Source of the DNA: a virus
Strand: one strand, 5' to 3'
IMG/VR virus record: IMGVR_UViG_3300030106_006480
Location: 1 to 64,000 of that record
Length of the DNA: 64,000 nt
The notes below the pieces were generated by a model that was not told where the DNA came from, made no database searches, and saw only the letters and a program-made list of their open reading frames with translations. Numbering within the stretch: the stretch's first letter is position 1; every line of letters begins with the position of its first letter. This document shows, one piece after another, positions 55,688 through 64,000 of this stretch. Position numbers and translations under genes: made by a program.

Positions 55688-56599
55688 ATGCCTAAGCGTT
55701 CACGTTATTCTCAAAGAGTTCAAAGCCCTACTCCCTACCAAAAGAGTAGACAATTTGAAGTTGTCGAAGATCCTAGCGATCCCTATGGCTATCGACTGGT
55801 TCGTACAAAAGGAGAATATTATGGACCAGCTTATGCACCTGATGAAGCATTAGGTCTTTTAGGGGAAGGCAACATTTATGGTGGCTTACCTTATGATCTT
55901 GCAAAAACAGAAGCTCCTTACTATCGGAAAGAAACTCCTGTAACACCTACTGCACCCGTACCCGTAAAAGAAGATGTAGGTTTTGCACCTCAACTTGCAG
56001 ATTATGAGAAAGTTCGCAAAATTGCAGCAGAGACAGGAGATCCAGAAGCCATTAAACAAGCAGAAGAGCTTGGCATGGCAATCTTTAATGCTAAGTATTC
56101 AGAAGAAAATCCAGGGTTAATTGCAGGCGATAGAGGCGTCAGTTTTAATAATCGTCCAGTTCAAAACCCCTTGATGGCAAAATATTTTCCAGAGAGGCTA
56201 AAACAACCATCTCCTTATGGCGCAGATACCCTTGCACAACAAAATGAGTTTTACCAAGCAGATATCGGAGAAACTTTTGTTGATCCTCCAACAGTACTGA
56301 GGAGTAATATTTTTAAAGGTCAACCTGAGCCTTTTACAATCGAGAATCAACCCGATGGTACTCCTACCATGGATCCTCGTTATAGTAATCCAGTTTTTAC
56401 TGAAACGATGAAAAGTATGCTTGGAGTAGATCCTAGTGAGTTAATGAAAGCAACTTATAGTATGGGTTCTGGTCAATCTATAGAGACATTGCCTGCTAAC
56501 ACTTCGCCAGAAGCATATATGACACAACTAGATAATAAAAGTTTAGAAGTCCAAGAATTTATGGAAAAGTTTTTAGCAGATAAATTAGGAGCTAAATAA
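55688..56599 (+). CDS. Unknown virion protein (303 aa)
   Basis: MPKRSRYSQRVQSPTPYQKS. Pro/Gly-rich beginning (PYYRKETPVTPTAPVPVKED), a helical middle (KVRKIAAETGDPEAIKQAEE) and acidic end. No enzyme motif. Overlap-free, in the late structural run. Confidence 0.6.
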   Translation: MPKRSRYSQRVQSPTPYQKSRQFEVVEDPSDPYGYRLVRTKGEYYGPAYAPDEALGLLGEGNIYGGLPYDLAKTEAPYYRKETPVTPTAPVPVKEDVGFAPQLADYEKVRKIAAETGDPEAIKQAEELGMAIFNAKYSEENPGLIAGDRGVSFNNRPVQNPLMAKYFPERLKQPSPYGADTLAQQNEFYQADIGETFVDPPTVLRSNIFKGQPEPFTIENQPDGTPTMDPRYSNPVFTETMKSMLGVDPSELMKATYSMGSGQSIETLPANTSPEAYMTQLDNKSLEVQEFMEKFLADKLGAK

Positions 56600-56601
56600 A
56601 G

Positions 56602-57210
56602 ATGAAAGCAGATATGCGATATCTATCAAACCCTGATATTGCTTACTATGCAAGAAAAGCAGGTTTTTCAGGAGATTTAGTTCCTGTCATGGTTGCTATC
56701 GCAAACGCAGAATCAGGGAGAGATCGACTTGCTCTTAATCCTAATGCAGCAACAGGAGATGAATCTTATGGCCTAACCCAAATCAATATGCTTGGTAAAA
56801 TGGGTCCAGAACGTCGCAAATTATTTGGTATTAAATCCAATGAGGAGTTATATGATCCAGAAACTAATCTTAAAGCTGCTAAAAAGATTTATGATAGACA
56901 AGGCTTAAATGCTTGGAGTGTTTACAGATCAGGTGCATATAAACCTTTTTTAGACGGTTCAATACAAGCATCAAATCTAGACGGAGGAATTGATAAAACA
57001 CAACTAGAACTAGGTAAATATGAAATAGATACTGGAAAAGAGGTAGCGCTAGAGTCGCAAAATAAAAGAGAAGAGGCAATGAAAAGTGCTTTAATGTTTA
57101 AAATGATTCAAAACCAACTTCAACAACCAAGCATGATAGAGCAATTAATAGAAGAACCTTTATCAATGCCTAATATGGGAGGACTAATGCCTCCTGATAT
57201 GCCTGTGTAG
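56602..57210 (+). CDS. Lytic transglycosylase (SLT/lysozyme-like), virion muramidase candidate
   Basis: 202 aa. VMVAIANAESGRDRLALNPN with the catalytic Glu (residue ~32), then DESYGLTQINMLGKMGPERR, NLKAAKKIYDRQGLNAWSVY: the SLT order E...YGLxQI...N.aW. C-terminal region is a charged helix. A virion enzyme that opens the cell wall during DNA entry is more likely than lysis, since the GH19 endolysin lies elsewhere. Confidence 0.8.
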   Translation: MKADMRYLSNPDIAYYARKAGFSGDLVPVMVAIANAESGRDRLALNPNAATGDESYGLTQINMLGKMGPERRKLFGIKSNEELYDPETNLKAAKKIYDRQGLNAWSVYRSGAYKPFLDGSIQASNLDGGIDKTQLELGKYEIDTGKEVALESQNKREEAMKSALMFKMIQNQLQQPSMIEQLIEEPLSMPNMGGLMPPDMPV

Positions 57211-57238
57211 TATTATGGTTAAATAAAATATTGTAATT

Positions 57239-58033
57239 ATGTCTTCGTCCAATACAAATAAGCAGCCTGTATTTATTGATCGTCCACTGTTTAATTCAGT
57301 GCGAGTCACTACAAATACAGTTGGCTCTGCAGAAGATTTAAATGTGCAAGGTGGTCAAGCACCTGCACTGTTAGTAGATATGGATGCTGCTGAAACAGAT
57401 ACAAATAATAGTGGAGGTTTGATTGATTCCATTTTAATTACAAGAAATAATTTTTATCCTGATCCAGAATATACAATTGAATCAGGAACTTCAGGTAATG
57501 TTATCTCACTAACTAGTGGTCAAACAGTTTATGTTAAAGAAACAGGAGTTTTTGCAGCAAGTAATGTCCCTGAAAGCGGCGTTGGATATTATACTTACAC
57601 CGGAGGAACGCCAGCAGTTTTGGCCGGTCCTAATACATCAATTAGTTTTTCTGGCCTTGCCAGTGCTACTACTAGTGGTTTTAGTTATGCAGGATTAAAT
57701 AGCCGTAATACTGTACAAGCTACTTTCGTTGTTTATCAAACCCGTGGAACAACTTTACCTGTGCCAGCCTCTGGTGACTACAAAATTGTTTTTACAAAAA
57801 CATTGGGAGTAGATGTAGACCAGGCAGATTGCTCTGATCAAATGCCCGTATTGGCTACTCCTGTTCCTCAAGCAGGAAACACTACAGGACTTGGTGAAAG
57901 TGCTCCTCTTCGTAACAAGGGAATCTTTCTACAAAAAGGTGATCGTCTTTATGTAGGTATTTATGCCAATGGCGCAAACGTATCTGGTTATACAGGTGGT
58001 GCTCATGTAACAGCACAAGGCGGATATTTCTAA
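57239..58033 (+). CDS. Decoration- or fibre-type protein (264 aa)
   Basis: MSSSNTNKQPVFIDRPLFNS. Beta-rich, with SVRVTTNTVGSAEDLNVQGG and QKGDRLYVGIYANGANVSGY, TGGAHVTAQGGYF ending. The last part resembles phage head decoration or fibre tips. Ends five bases before the next gene. Confidence 0.6.
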   Translation: MSSSNTNKQPVFIDRPLFNSVRVTTNTVGSAEDLNVQGGQAPALLVDMDAAETDTNNSGGLIDSILITRNNFYPDPEYTIESGTSGNVISLTSGQTVYVKETGVFAASNVPESGVGYYTYTGGTPAVLAGPNTSISFSGLASATTSGFSYAGLNSRNTVQATFVVYQTRGTTLPVPASGDYKIVFTKTLGVDVDQADCSDQMPVLATPVPQAGNTTGLGESAPLRNKGIFLQKGDRLYVGIYANGANVSGYTGGAHVTAQGGYF

Positions 58034-58037
58034 TTTC

Positions 58038-59633
58038 ATGGCTAAGAAAAATTCTTTTGGTTTTTCTTTTACCGGTTCTTCTGCTTCATTTGCAAATGTA
58101 AATGATTACAATGCAAATAAAATAAAACCAATAACAACGGAATTTTCCAAAGGCTCTATTCCAGATTCAATTTATACATCAAATAGAGAAGCTTCTTGGA
58201 GTCGTTGGAGAAGGGGATATGAGCTTGCTGTAGGCTTAACTGAAAGTAATGATTATATATACCCTTTTAAATATGAAGTGCCTGAATCTACTACTAGTGG
58301 TAATCCCACTCCTACTATTTCAGGGGCTTTTGTAGGCTTTCCTACTGTTAATAGAGACCTGGGAATGCAATGGGCAGTCTGGAGATATGCAGGAAGTTTT
58401 AGGACAGATTCAGCAATAGATCCAGATTCAGGTAGCTTTTTATCTGTTAAAACAGTTACAGAAGATGATAACTATTGGTTTGTAACTCTTGAAGGAAACT
58501 GGAGTTTGATTAATCCTTTACCATCGCCTTTCTTCATTCCAGTTTCTGGTCAACCCGATGGATTAGAGCCGGCAACAACTGAGATTTTTGAAGACAGAAT
58601 AGTTGAGTTAAGTGGAGAGTTAATTAACAAAGAGACAATAAATCCGGAAACACAAACACGTTATGGTTATATTCAAGCTGTTCTAATTGATTCCAATCCT
58701 TATACAGGTGTTCTTAAATTTAGAAAAGCAGGTTCTGTAGAAATAACTCCTGATGCAACTTATGTAACTCCTGCAACCCAAGGATTTAGAGTAGGAAGGT
58801 TTTTAAATACAGGTTCAAGATATTGTTGTACATGTCAAGACTTTACTCATAGAGATTATGCATTTATAAGCAATTTAAGTGAGAGTGATAAAAAGCGTTT
58901 TCCACGCTCTAATATTGCCAGTATTAAACCTGGCAGACATGAAAGCGTTACTTTAACTGGAGCAATAAATAATAGTGCAATGACATCTATAGATCTTGAT
59001 CGCTTTCTTGATGTCGTTTCACCTGAAAATTTTCAAGTAGGATACACAGTTCAATCTAGTGGTGAAACGGTTACAAATAATCCGCATAGAGATAATCCAG
59101 GAATTTTTAGAGAATTTGGATCTACTTATACAAGAAGTACAACAAATATTTCAGTTTCAGGTTCTAATGCAGAAGGTATTCCTAAGTACAATGATTACGA
59201 CTCACTGCAGCTTACTGTTGACTTTTCTGTTTTAAAGCAAGATATTCTTTTGACTTTGACAGATAACTGGACACCTTTATTAGATGAACTTAGATATTGC
59301 AAACATATTTATGCTCTTAAGTTTAAAGATCGTTTATTTCCACCAGAACCTTCAGACTTCCCTGTGGGCATGGGCAGCATGGTGGAATGGGAAGAAAAAT
59401 TAGTAGCTAAAACGCAAAGTGATAGAGAACGTGCGCAACAAAATTATGAAACTATAAGGGCTTTGGGAACAATGGATGTCCCTCCCTATAATGCTCAATC
59501 TCCTGTTCTATACCCAATGCTTCAAAAGCTTTTCAATATCACAATAGACAGAATTAGCTTGCGGAATTTTACAATGTTTGATAAAAACAATCAGCCCTAT
59601 ATACCGGCTAGCGGAGAAAAACCAGGTATTTAA
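58038..59633 (+). CDS. Unknown structural protein, tail-like (531 aa)
   Basis: MAKKNSFGFSFTGSSASFAN, FPTVNRDLGMQWAVWRYAG. Mixed beta, aromatic, with CTCQDFTHRDYAFISNLSES (Cys pair), helix MVEWEEKLVAKTQSDRERAQ near residue 450. Length and beta content fit a tail/nozzle component. No family recognised. Confidence 0.6.
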   Translation: MAKKNSFGFSFTGSSASFANVNDYNANKIKPITTEFSKGSIPDSIYTSNREASWSRWRRGYELAVGLTESNDYIYPFKYEVPESTTSGNPTPTISGAFVGFPTVNRDLGMQWAVWRYAGSFRTDSAIDPDSGSFLSVKTVTEDDNYWFVTLEGNWSLINPLPSPFFIPVSGQPDGLEPATTEIFEDRIVELSGELINKETINPETQTRYGYIQAVLIDSNPYTGVLKFRKAGSVEITPDATYVTPATQGFRVGRFLNTGSRYCCTCQDFTHRDYAFISNLSESDKKRFPRSNIASIKPGRHESVTLTGAINNSAMTSIDLDRFLDVVSPENFQVGYTVQSSGETVTNNPHRDNPGIFREFGSTYTRSTTNISVSGSNAEGIPKYNDYDSLQLTVDFSVLKQDILLTLTDNWTPLLDELRYCKHIYALKFKDRLFPPEPSDFPVGMGSMVEWEEKLVAKTQSDRERAQQNYETIRALGTMDVPPYNAQSPVLYPMLQKLFNITIDRISLRNFTMFDKNNQPYIPASGEKPGI

Positions 59634-59655
59634 CTATTTTATAATAAATTTAAGT

Positions 59656-59734
59656 CCTATTAAATAGGCTTATAGCGCTTTTATACTCTTCTTGATGATT
59701 CCAACGACTTTCTATAATTGGGCCACAACCCAAT
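59656..59734 (+). promoter_or_regulatory. Two hairpins before the integrase-like gene
   Basis: CCTAT-TAA-ATAGG (59656-59668) and ATTGGG-CCACAA-CCCAAT (59717-59734). The first is the likely end signal of the late run; the second lies six bases before ATG 59741. Confidence 0.4.
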
Positions 59735-59740
59735 AGAGCC

Positions 59741-60166
59741 ATGCTTACTACACAACCCGTTTCAGATCAATGCATTGTTGACGAATACTTTCATCTTTCT
59801 TCACAAAAAAGTAATCGAAAACTAGGGTGGCTTTTAGGAATGATAGCTGTTTACGGAAAGTCTCCAAAAGAACTAGAAGGCTTTACCTGGAACGCTGATA
59901 ACACCATCAATATTAAGGGAAAGAAAAAACCATTATTTCCCCTGCATCCTCAATGGGTGTTTTTGTTTCAGTTAAAAGAAAAGCAGCCACGGAAAAGTGA
60001 CTGCTGGGTTAGCCTTTGCAACGAATTTGAACAAGGAGTAAAAGCAAATGAAATTAAGTTAACAACTTCAAAGCTTTTACTTTCTCACGGAATTCGGAAG
60101 CTAGTCTACCAATACGAAAACGTTAAGCAACCTCCTGTTCTTGAAGAGTCTTTTGTACATTCTTGA
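59741..60166 (+). CDS. Truncated tyrosine-recombinase-like protein, probably inactive
   Basis: 141 aa. RKLGWLLGMIAVYGKSPKEL EGFTW recalls box I of tyrosine recombinases (lL.mi.yGlRp.EL..l.w), with the invariant Arg replaced (GKSPKEL instead of GLRPxEL). KGKKKPLFPLHPQWVFLFQL follows (the strand with Pro-Leu), then LLLSHGIRKLVYQY, like HxLRH but with Lys for the second His. No terminal Tyr. Likely a remnant or repurposed integrase. The stop overlaps the next minus gene by 44 bases. Confidence 0.45.
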   Translation: MLTTQPVSDQCIVDEYFHLSSQKSNRKLGWLLGMIAVYGKSPKELEGFTWNADNTINIKGKKKPLFPLHPQWVFLFQLKEKQPRKSDCWVSLCNEFEQGVKANEIKLTTSKLLLSHGIRKLVYQYENVKQPPVLEESFVHS

Positions 60167-60326
60167 TGTTCCACCTATAGGTGTCACGAGAACGTGTTTC
60201 AGGGAAGGCCGCATAATGCGGTCCTAGCTTAAAAGTGCCATCATCACGCATTTTAAAAAGTTCTTTTCGGTTGATACCGAGGACTTCTTCTGCGATATGA
60301 GGGCGGACCCAGTTTTTGTCGGCCAT
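60123..60326 (-). CDS. Excisionase-like HTH protein (67 aa)
   Basis: MADKNWVRPHIAEEVLGINR then KELFKMRDDGTFKLGPHYAA and RWNIKNVQKTLQEQEVA. AEEVLGINRKELFKMRDDGTF is a helix-turn-helix with wing like Xis. Convergent with the integrase-like gene, so the pair may be a former lysogeny module. Upstream gap 60327-60476 has no gene. Confidence 0.55.
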   Translation of the reverse strand: MADKNWVRPHIAEEVLGINRKELFKMRDDGTFKLGPHYAAFPETRSRDTYRWNIKNVQKTLQEQEVA

Positions 60327-60476
60327 AGAAAAGAGGCGTACTTCTTTAAGTTACGCATTAAAAATATAAAGTCAAGTTCTTCTTGCACGATTTCAGCTTT
60401 ACGTTAGTTTTTTGTTTAGTAATGTAAAGTGTCTTTGGTTAGGGCATTTTAGAATATATCAACAGCAGAATAGCGT
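60327..60476. other. AT-rich intergenic gap between divergent genes
   Basis: No coding capacity. AT-rich with T-runs. It should hold the promoters of the excisionase-like (-) and HNH (+) genes but no clear -35/-10 pair is recognised. Confidence 0.35.
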
Positions 60477-60833
60477 ATGTTTGCAAGCGCGGACGAACCA
60501 CTCGCCCTACTTGTTGAACTAAGACCAAAACACGCTAAAAGGAGGTTTAGAGATGAAATTTATAATGCCTGGGACTATAATTGCGCTTACTGCGGAAAAC
60601 CTGCGACAAGTTTAGATCACATCATTCCCAAATTTAAATCAGGATCTAGCAATAGGAACAATTTGATTCCTGCATGTAGAAGATGTAACGCGAATAAAGG
60701 ATCTATGGATTTAGAAGAATGGTATTGCATTCAAGATTTTTACACTGAAGAAAGATTAGATAGAATAAAAGAATGGATGGAATGTGAAATTATTATCTTT
60801 CCTGATCCAATGTTTTCGTATAACCCTGCATAA
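60477..60833 (+). CDS. HNH endonuclease (118 aa)
   Basis: CAYCGKPATSLDHIIPKFKS, GSSNRNNLIPACRRCNANKG: Cys2-His...DH-N-Cys2, the classical McrA/HNH with zinc. ATG 60477. Probably a homing nuclease next to a remnant integrase. Overlaps the next start by one base. Confidence 0.85.
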   Translation: MFASADEPLALLVELRPKHAKRRFRDEIYNAWDYNCAYCGKPATSLDHIIPKFKSGSSNRNNLIPACRRCNANKGSMDLEEWYCIQDFYTEERLDRIKEWMECEIIIFPDPMFSYNPA

Positions 60834-62875
60834 TGGCTGCTCTAACTAGTCTTAATTTTGGAAAACTTTCTGAAGAAGAAGCTCAGCAATTATTAAATCA
60901 ATTTATTCATGGAGGAGCGTTAACCAGCCTGGTCCAGGAACAAACTGACCCTGAGAAAGAAGAAGCTTTCAGAGTACTTGCTGCTAATGTCCTTAAGAGA
61001 ACAACAGAGAAACTAACACAAGAACAGAGGAAGCATCAAGGACTTCAGATGATGTTAGATATGCCTGGTTATTCTGACGTTGTTAATCAAAGTGCTGATA
61101 TTACCCAACAACTTTTAGGAGACACAGGGGTTGGAGGATACTTAAAAATGGCGGGAATGGGAGACCTGGAGAAAAAATTTAAATCAAGTATAGATAAAAG
61201 CTTAGGATTAGGAAACAATGTAATTGTAAATTGGCAAAACTGGTTTGAAGAAGAATTAGAAGATGAATATTTAAAAGACTTTGATAAATTTGAATCATTA
61301 GAAGAAAGAAAAGATTTAATTGGGATTATTAAACGTGCAAACGATAGAGGAGCATCTTTATGGAATCTTGATTTAGATAAACTAGGTGATCCAGACTATA
61401 AGCCTGAATTAACAGAAGCCTTTTTAAATGCAGCTGGTTTTGATAATCAAGAAGAGTTTATAGAATCTTTAGATAAAAATTTATTAAAAGGTGAACTTAC
61501 TGAAGAAGAAATAGAAAAATTAGATAAAACAGATATTAGAGATTTTAAAAGATTGATGGCAGATCAATTGTATTCAAAATATACAGCTGCTATTGAGAAA
61601 AGAAATCAAAACTTAGGTCCCGATGAAACTCCTGTGCAAGCTATGGCATTGCAAGAATTTCTCCAACAAAATTTTCCAACAGCTATAGGACAAAATGAAG
61701 ACGGAACGGATTATGTCATTGGCAGTCCTAATATAGATATAGAAGGATTACAAAATCAAATTAATGAAAAGATCACAAAGTTAGAAGAAGAGTTAGGCAG
61801 TGAAAGTTATCAGATTGAATACAATGGAAAAGAATACACATTTGATCCAGAGTTTACAAGAAATTTTATAGCTGATTATTTAAGGCCACGTTTTGATCAT
61901 TCAAAGTCAATGGCAGAATTTGTAGAATATTTAGGTAATGAAGATACAGGAGAAAATCTTTTAACTACTCAAACAGTATCTACAGCTTTAAAAGAGTACG
62001 GAGAAAAGATGGCGCAAACATATATTGATTATCTACAAACGGAGGGTTCAGAAGAAGGTGCTGCTTTTACACTAGAAGAATTGAAAAACCAAATTCAACA
62101 AGATTTACTCGACAGAGTTAAAGAAGATAAACAAGGTTTTTCGGGTAACGTCTTTATGAATTTTGTGGGACCAGATAAATATGTAGACCTTGTTTTAGAT
62201 AAACTAGGAGTTAAAGATCCAACAAGTGAAGAAGGACAAGAAGCTTTAAAAGAGATGGGGCTATCTGGTGAAGGAAGTTTAGATGACTTAAAAAATACTT
62301 TAAAAGAACAATTGACAGGTTTAGATGCATATGAAATAAGAGAAAAAATTAAAAAGCTTGTAAAAGAAGGTAAAGTGCCTGCTCAAATGGCTTTAGGTGT
62401 TGAATATATTCAAAGAGAAGGAGACAAAGATTTTGGCAAAGAAAAACAAGATGAAACTCAAAATGCTATTTATGAAATGTTTAAAGAATCAGGATATCAA
62501 GGAGACGCAGAAGACTTATTTAATGAAGAGTTTATGGAAGGATTTGATTCAAATTTTTTAAGTCAAGGTCTTTCAGGTGAGTTTAAATTAGACACATCAA
62601 GCCCAGGAGGAATGTTGGCTTCCACTCAAAATTTAATGGGAAGTTTGGGAAATGATGATGACCTTTATAATGTAAGTAAAGCAAATAAAACTCAAGACAT
62701 TGCCAATTATTACAAAACATTTGGCAAAGATAGAAACAAATCCAAAGCTAATGATTTCCTGGGAGGCGATGATTTAATGAATGAAATATCAGGATTAGCA
62801 GGATTTGCTGGAATAGATCTGAGTTCTGGAACAGGAACAGGGTTTGGTAACTTTGGTCAGGCAGGTTACTTCTAA
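60833..62875 (+). CDS. Large acidic helical protein, probable internal virion protein (680 aa)
   Basis: MAALTSLNFGKLSEEEAQQL. Nearly all helical, many Glu/Lys (EEELEDEYLKDFDKFESLEE, EITEEEIEKLDKTDIRDF-like) and Asn/Gly near the C-terminus (GIDLSSGTGTGFGNFGQAGYF). No motif. Could be a short tape-measure or core protein; no long tape-measure exists elsewhere. Confidence in function low. Confidence 0.6.
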   Translation: MAALTSLNFGKLSEEEAQQLLNQFIHGGALTSLVQEQTDPEKEEAFRVLAANVLKRTTEKLTQEQRKHQGLQMMLDMPGYSDVVNQSADITQQLLGDTGVGGYLKMAGMGDLEKKFKSSIDKSLGLGNNVIVNWQNWFEEELEDEYLKDFDKFESLEERKDLIGIIKRANDRGASLWNLDLDKLGDPDYKPELTEAFLNAAGFDNQEEFIESLDKNLLKGELTEEEIEKLDKTDIRDFKRLMADQLYSKYTAAIEKRNQNLGPDETPVQAMALQEFLQQNFPTAIGQNEDGTDYVIGSPNIDIEGLQNQINEKITKLEEELGSESYQIEYNGKEYTFDPEFTRNFIADYLRPRFDHSKSMAEFVEYLGNEDTGENLLTTQTVSTALKEYGEKMAQTYIDYLQTEGSEEGAAFTLEELKNQIQQDLLDRVKEDKQGFSGNVFMNFVGPDKYVDLVLDKLGVKDPTSEEGQEALKEMGLSGEGSLDDLKNTLKEQLTGLDAYEIREKIKKLVKEGKVPAQMALGVEYIQREGDKDFGKEKQDETQNAIYEMFKESGYQGDAEDLFNEEFMEGFDSNFLSQGLSGEFKLDTSSPGGMLASTQNLMGSLGNDDDLYNVSKANKTQDIANYYKTFGKDRNKSKANDFLGGDDLMNEISGLAGFAGIDLSSGTGTGFGNFGQAGYF

Positions 62876-63174
62876 TGGCAGACAAACGAAAGAAAGCAGC
62901 TAAAGCAGCTCGACTACATAAAGATAAAATGGCTTGTAATAAGCCTAAAAAGACTGCAAATCATCCAACTAAGTCACATGTTGTTAAAGCCTGTGCAAAC
63001 GGTAAAGAAAAAATTATTAGGTTTGGTCAACAAGGAGTTAAAGGAGCAGGAAAAAATCCTAAATCAGCTAAAGATAAAGCACGTAGGAAGTCATACTATG
63101 CGCGTCATAATGCACAAGATAGTAAGCCAAGTATAATGTCTGCTCGTTATTGGTCTCATAAGGTGAAGTGGTAA
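62875..63174 (+). CDS. Basic protein, cyanophage-type (99 aa)
   Basis: MADKRKKAAKAARLHKDKMA, then KSHVVKACANGKEKIIRFGQ QGVKGAGKNP and SKPSIMSARYWSHKVKW. The sequence KEKIIRFGQQGVxGAGKNP..ARRKSYxARH is one I recall as conserved in cyanophages. N-terminal KKAAKAARxHK recalls the tails in the AAK group. Possible virion or DNA-binding. Confidence 0.7.
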   Translation: MADKRKKAAKAARLHKDKMACNKPKKTANHPTKSHVVKACANGKEKIIRFGQQGVKGAGKNPKSAKDKARRKSYYARHNAQDSKPSIMSARYWSHKVKW

Positions 63175-63545
63175 TGTTACTTGCAGGACGTTTTGGAGAT
63201 TTAATTAAAGATGCCCCTGAAGTATATCAAGGGTATCAACTAGCAGGAGGTGATACTGCCTCAGAGTTACTTGCAAGAATAAAACCATTAGCACAGTCAA
63301 GAGGCTTCCTTGGTTCAAGTATCACACCAGGATTACAAATGATGGGTTTTAATATTGATGATGTAATGTATGATCGGTTCTCTCCATCAGTAATGTCTGC
63401 ACTCGTACCCAGCACATCCGATAGCGATAGAAGAGCTTTCCAAACATTCAGAGGAGCAGAACCACCAAAAAATCAAGCTAGAAAATATTTAGATCAAAAT
63501 GTTGCTAGATTTTTATCAAGATCTCCTTCAGCAGGAATGATTTAA
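63174..63545 (+). CDS. Unknown protein (123 aa)
   Basis: ATG 63174 overlaps the previous TAA (an upstream in-frame GTG is less likely). MLLAGRFGDLIKDAPEVYQG then GASELLARIKPLAQSRGFLG-like, ending ARFLSRSPSAGMI. Gly/Ala-rich helix; in the late block. Function unknown. Confidence 0.6.
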   Translation: MLLAGRFGDLIKDAPEVYQGYQLAGGDTASELLARIKPLAQSRGFLGSSITPGLQMMGFNIDDVMYDRFSPSVMSALVPSTSDSDRRAFQTFRGAEPPKNQARKYLDQNVARFLSRSPSAGMI

Positions 63546-63546
63546 C

Positions 63547-63729
63547 ATGGAATCAATTGAGATTGAGTTGCAACCACAAGCAATACGCCTTCTTTATACT
63601 GCAGTTTGTGATGCAATTCAACACTGGCCTGGCTCTCCAGCAAGACCCGCACAAGAGCAAATAGATTTACACGCAATGAAATCTGTATTATTTGCTATGA
63701 TGCTAGAACTTCAATTTGAAGAGCAATGA
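63547..63729 (+). CDS. Small helical protein (60 aa)
   Basis: MESIEIELQPQAIRLLYTAV, CDAIQHWPGSPARPAQEQID, LHAMKSVLFAMMLELQFEEQ. A single long helix with Gln/Met. Coupled to the next gene (63726-63729). Unknown. Confidence 0.6.
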   Translation: MESIEIELQPQAIRLLYTAVCDAIQHWPGSPARPAQEQIDLHAMKSVLFAMMLELQFEEQ

Positions 63730-63839
63730 AAAACATTGATGGCTATGTTCAAGGTCGTCCTAAAAAAACAAAACAAGGACAAGGTAAGCATTCAAAGCCC
63801 AACCATGGCAGGAAAAAATCTAGAGGCCAAGGAAAATAA
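63726..63839 (+). CDS. Tiny basic protein, cyanophage-type (37 aa)
   Basis: MKNIDGYVQGRPKKTKQGQG KHSKPNHGRKKSRGQGK. I recall KxTKQGxGxxxKPxxGRKKxRGQGK sequences in several cyanophages. Lys/Arg/Gly-rich; probably DNA-binding. Overlaps the previous stop. Confidence 0.65.
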   Translation: MKNIDGYVQGRPKKTKQGQGKHSKPNHGRKKSRGQGK

Positions 63840-63875
63840 GCAATAAGTATAATAAATATAAAAGTATTTTTAGAA

Positions 63876-64000
63876 ATGTTTAGTTCAACTGCATATTTTA
63901 GAGCTAATCCTGATGTTGAGTTATTTTATAAAGACTCTAGTAAAAAAGGAATTTTAGGAGCTGATAGTGCTTATGCCAGGAAGTATGGCAGAAGTACCAA
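63876..64000 (+). CDS. Unknown protein, 3' partial
   Basis: MFSSTAYFRANPDVELFYKD SSKKGILGADSAYARKYGRS, open to the window's end. No motif in the visible 41 codons. Begins 36 bases after the previous stop in an AT-rich gap. Confidence 0.5.
   Translation, partial: MFSSTAYFRANPDVELFYKDSSKKGILGADSAYARKYGRST

Noticed and set aside
1-64000. CRISPR array, rRNA, insertion sequence, psbA/psbD/hli genes, phage RNA polymerase
   Set aside because: None recognised on either strand while reading the window.

Overview
This 64 kb window is part of the genome of a tailed double-stranded DNA phage (Caudoviricetes). It carries a large terminase, portal, major capsid protein, an S74-type tail fibre, a T7-type DNA polymerase, a primase-helicase and many tightly packed small genes. 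A cyanobacterial host is likely but not proven. This rests on a DUF4278-like peptide (25253-25402), a protein recalling cyanobacterial DUF5895, several small proteins I recognise from memory as cyanophage-typical (DUF5872-like at 47834, basic proteins at 62875 and 63726), and ThyX. No photosystem genes, phage RNA polymerase or long tape-measure gene are seen. The set of short, glycine-zipper and basic virion proteins fits a short-tailed particle better than a long-tailed one. Both edges cut genes (the fibre at the left, an unknown gene at the right), so the genome is larger than the window.

Layout. 1-3 kb (+): the end of the tail fibre, then a GH19 endolysin. 3-11 kb (-): small virion-like or unknown genes, an HNH nuclease, a GT4 glycosyltransferase, PrimPol/SF3 primase-helicase and a PD-(D/E)XK exonuclease. 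11-16.7 kb (mixed): a sugar island with two glycosyltransferases, GDP-mannose 4,6-dehydratase, a ColD/RfbH-type 3-dehydratase and a mannose-6-phosphate-isomerase-type cupin, together with a Dps-like miniferritin and an HNH nuclease. 16.7-35 kb (almost all -): the early/replication block with a SWIM protein, SSB, DNA polymerase, Gp88, ThyX, tRNA-Leu(UAA), a PcfJ-like protein and about 25 small genes. 35.0-35.9 kb: a non-coding divergence zone with DnaA-box-like sites, direct repeats and an AT-rich tract, a probable replication origin. 35.9-63.9 kb (+): the late/virion block with internal virion proteins, TerL, portal, a scaffold-like gene, capsid, decoration proteins, an SLT muramidase, and an integrase/excisionase-like remnant beside another HNH.

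How the genes fit together. The replication genes (PrimPol-helicase, polymerase, SSB, exonuclease, ThyX) form a self-sufficient DNA synthesis set read leftward from the origin zone. The rightward block builds the particle. The sugar island can take GDP-mannose to a 4-keto-3,6-dideoxy-mannose derivative and has glycosyltransferases that could place it on a glycan or virion protein.

The most unusual signals are not genes. (1) Intergenic gaps of the leftward block hold three families of short structured elements with compensatory changes: an H-type pseudoknot in five copies, an internal-loop hairpin in four, and a three-way junction starting at the upstream stop codon in three. These are often followed by leaders with few or no G just before ATG, with no Shine-Dalgarno. 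(2) The 3' 578 bases of the portal ORF also encode the N-terminus of the next gene in another frame. Both look real and deserve testing.
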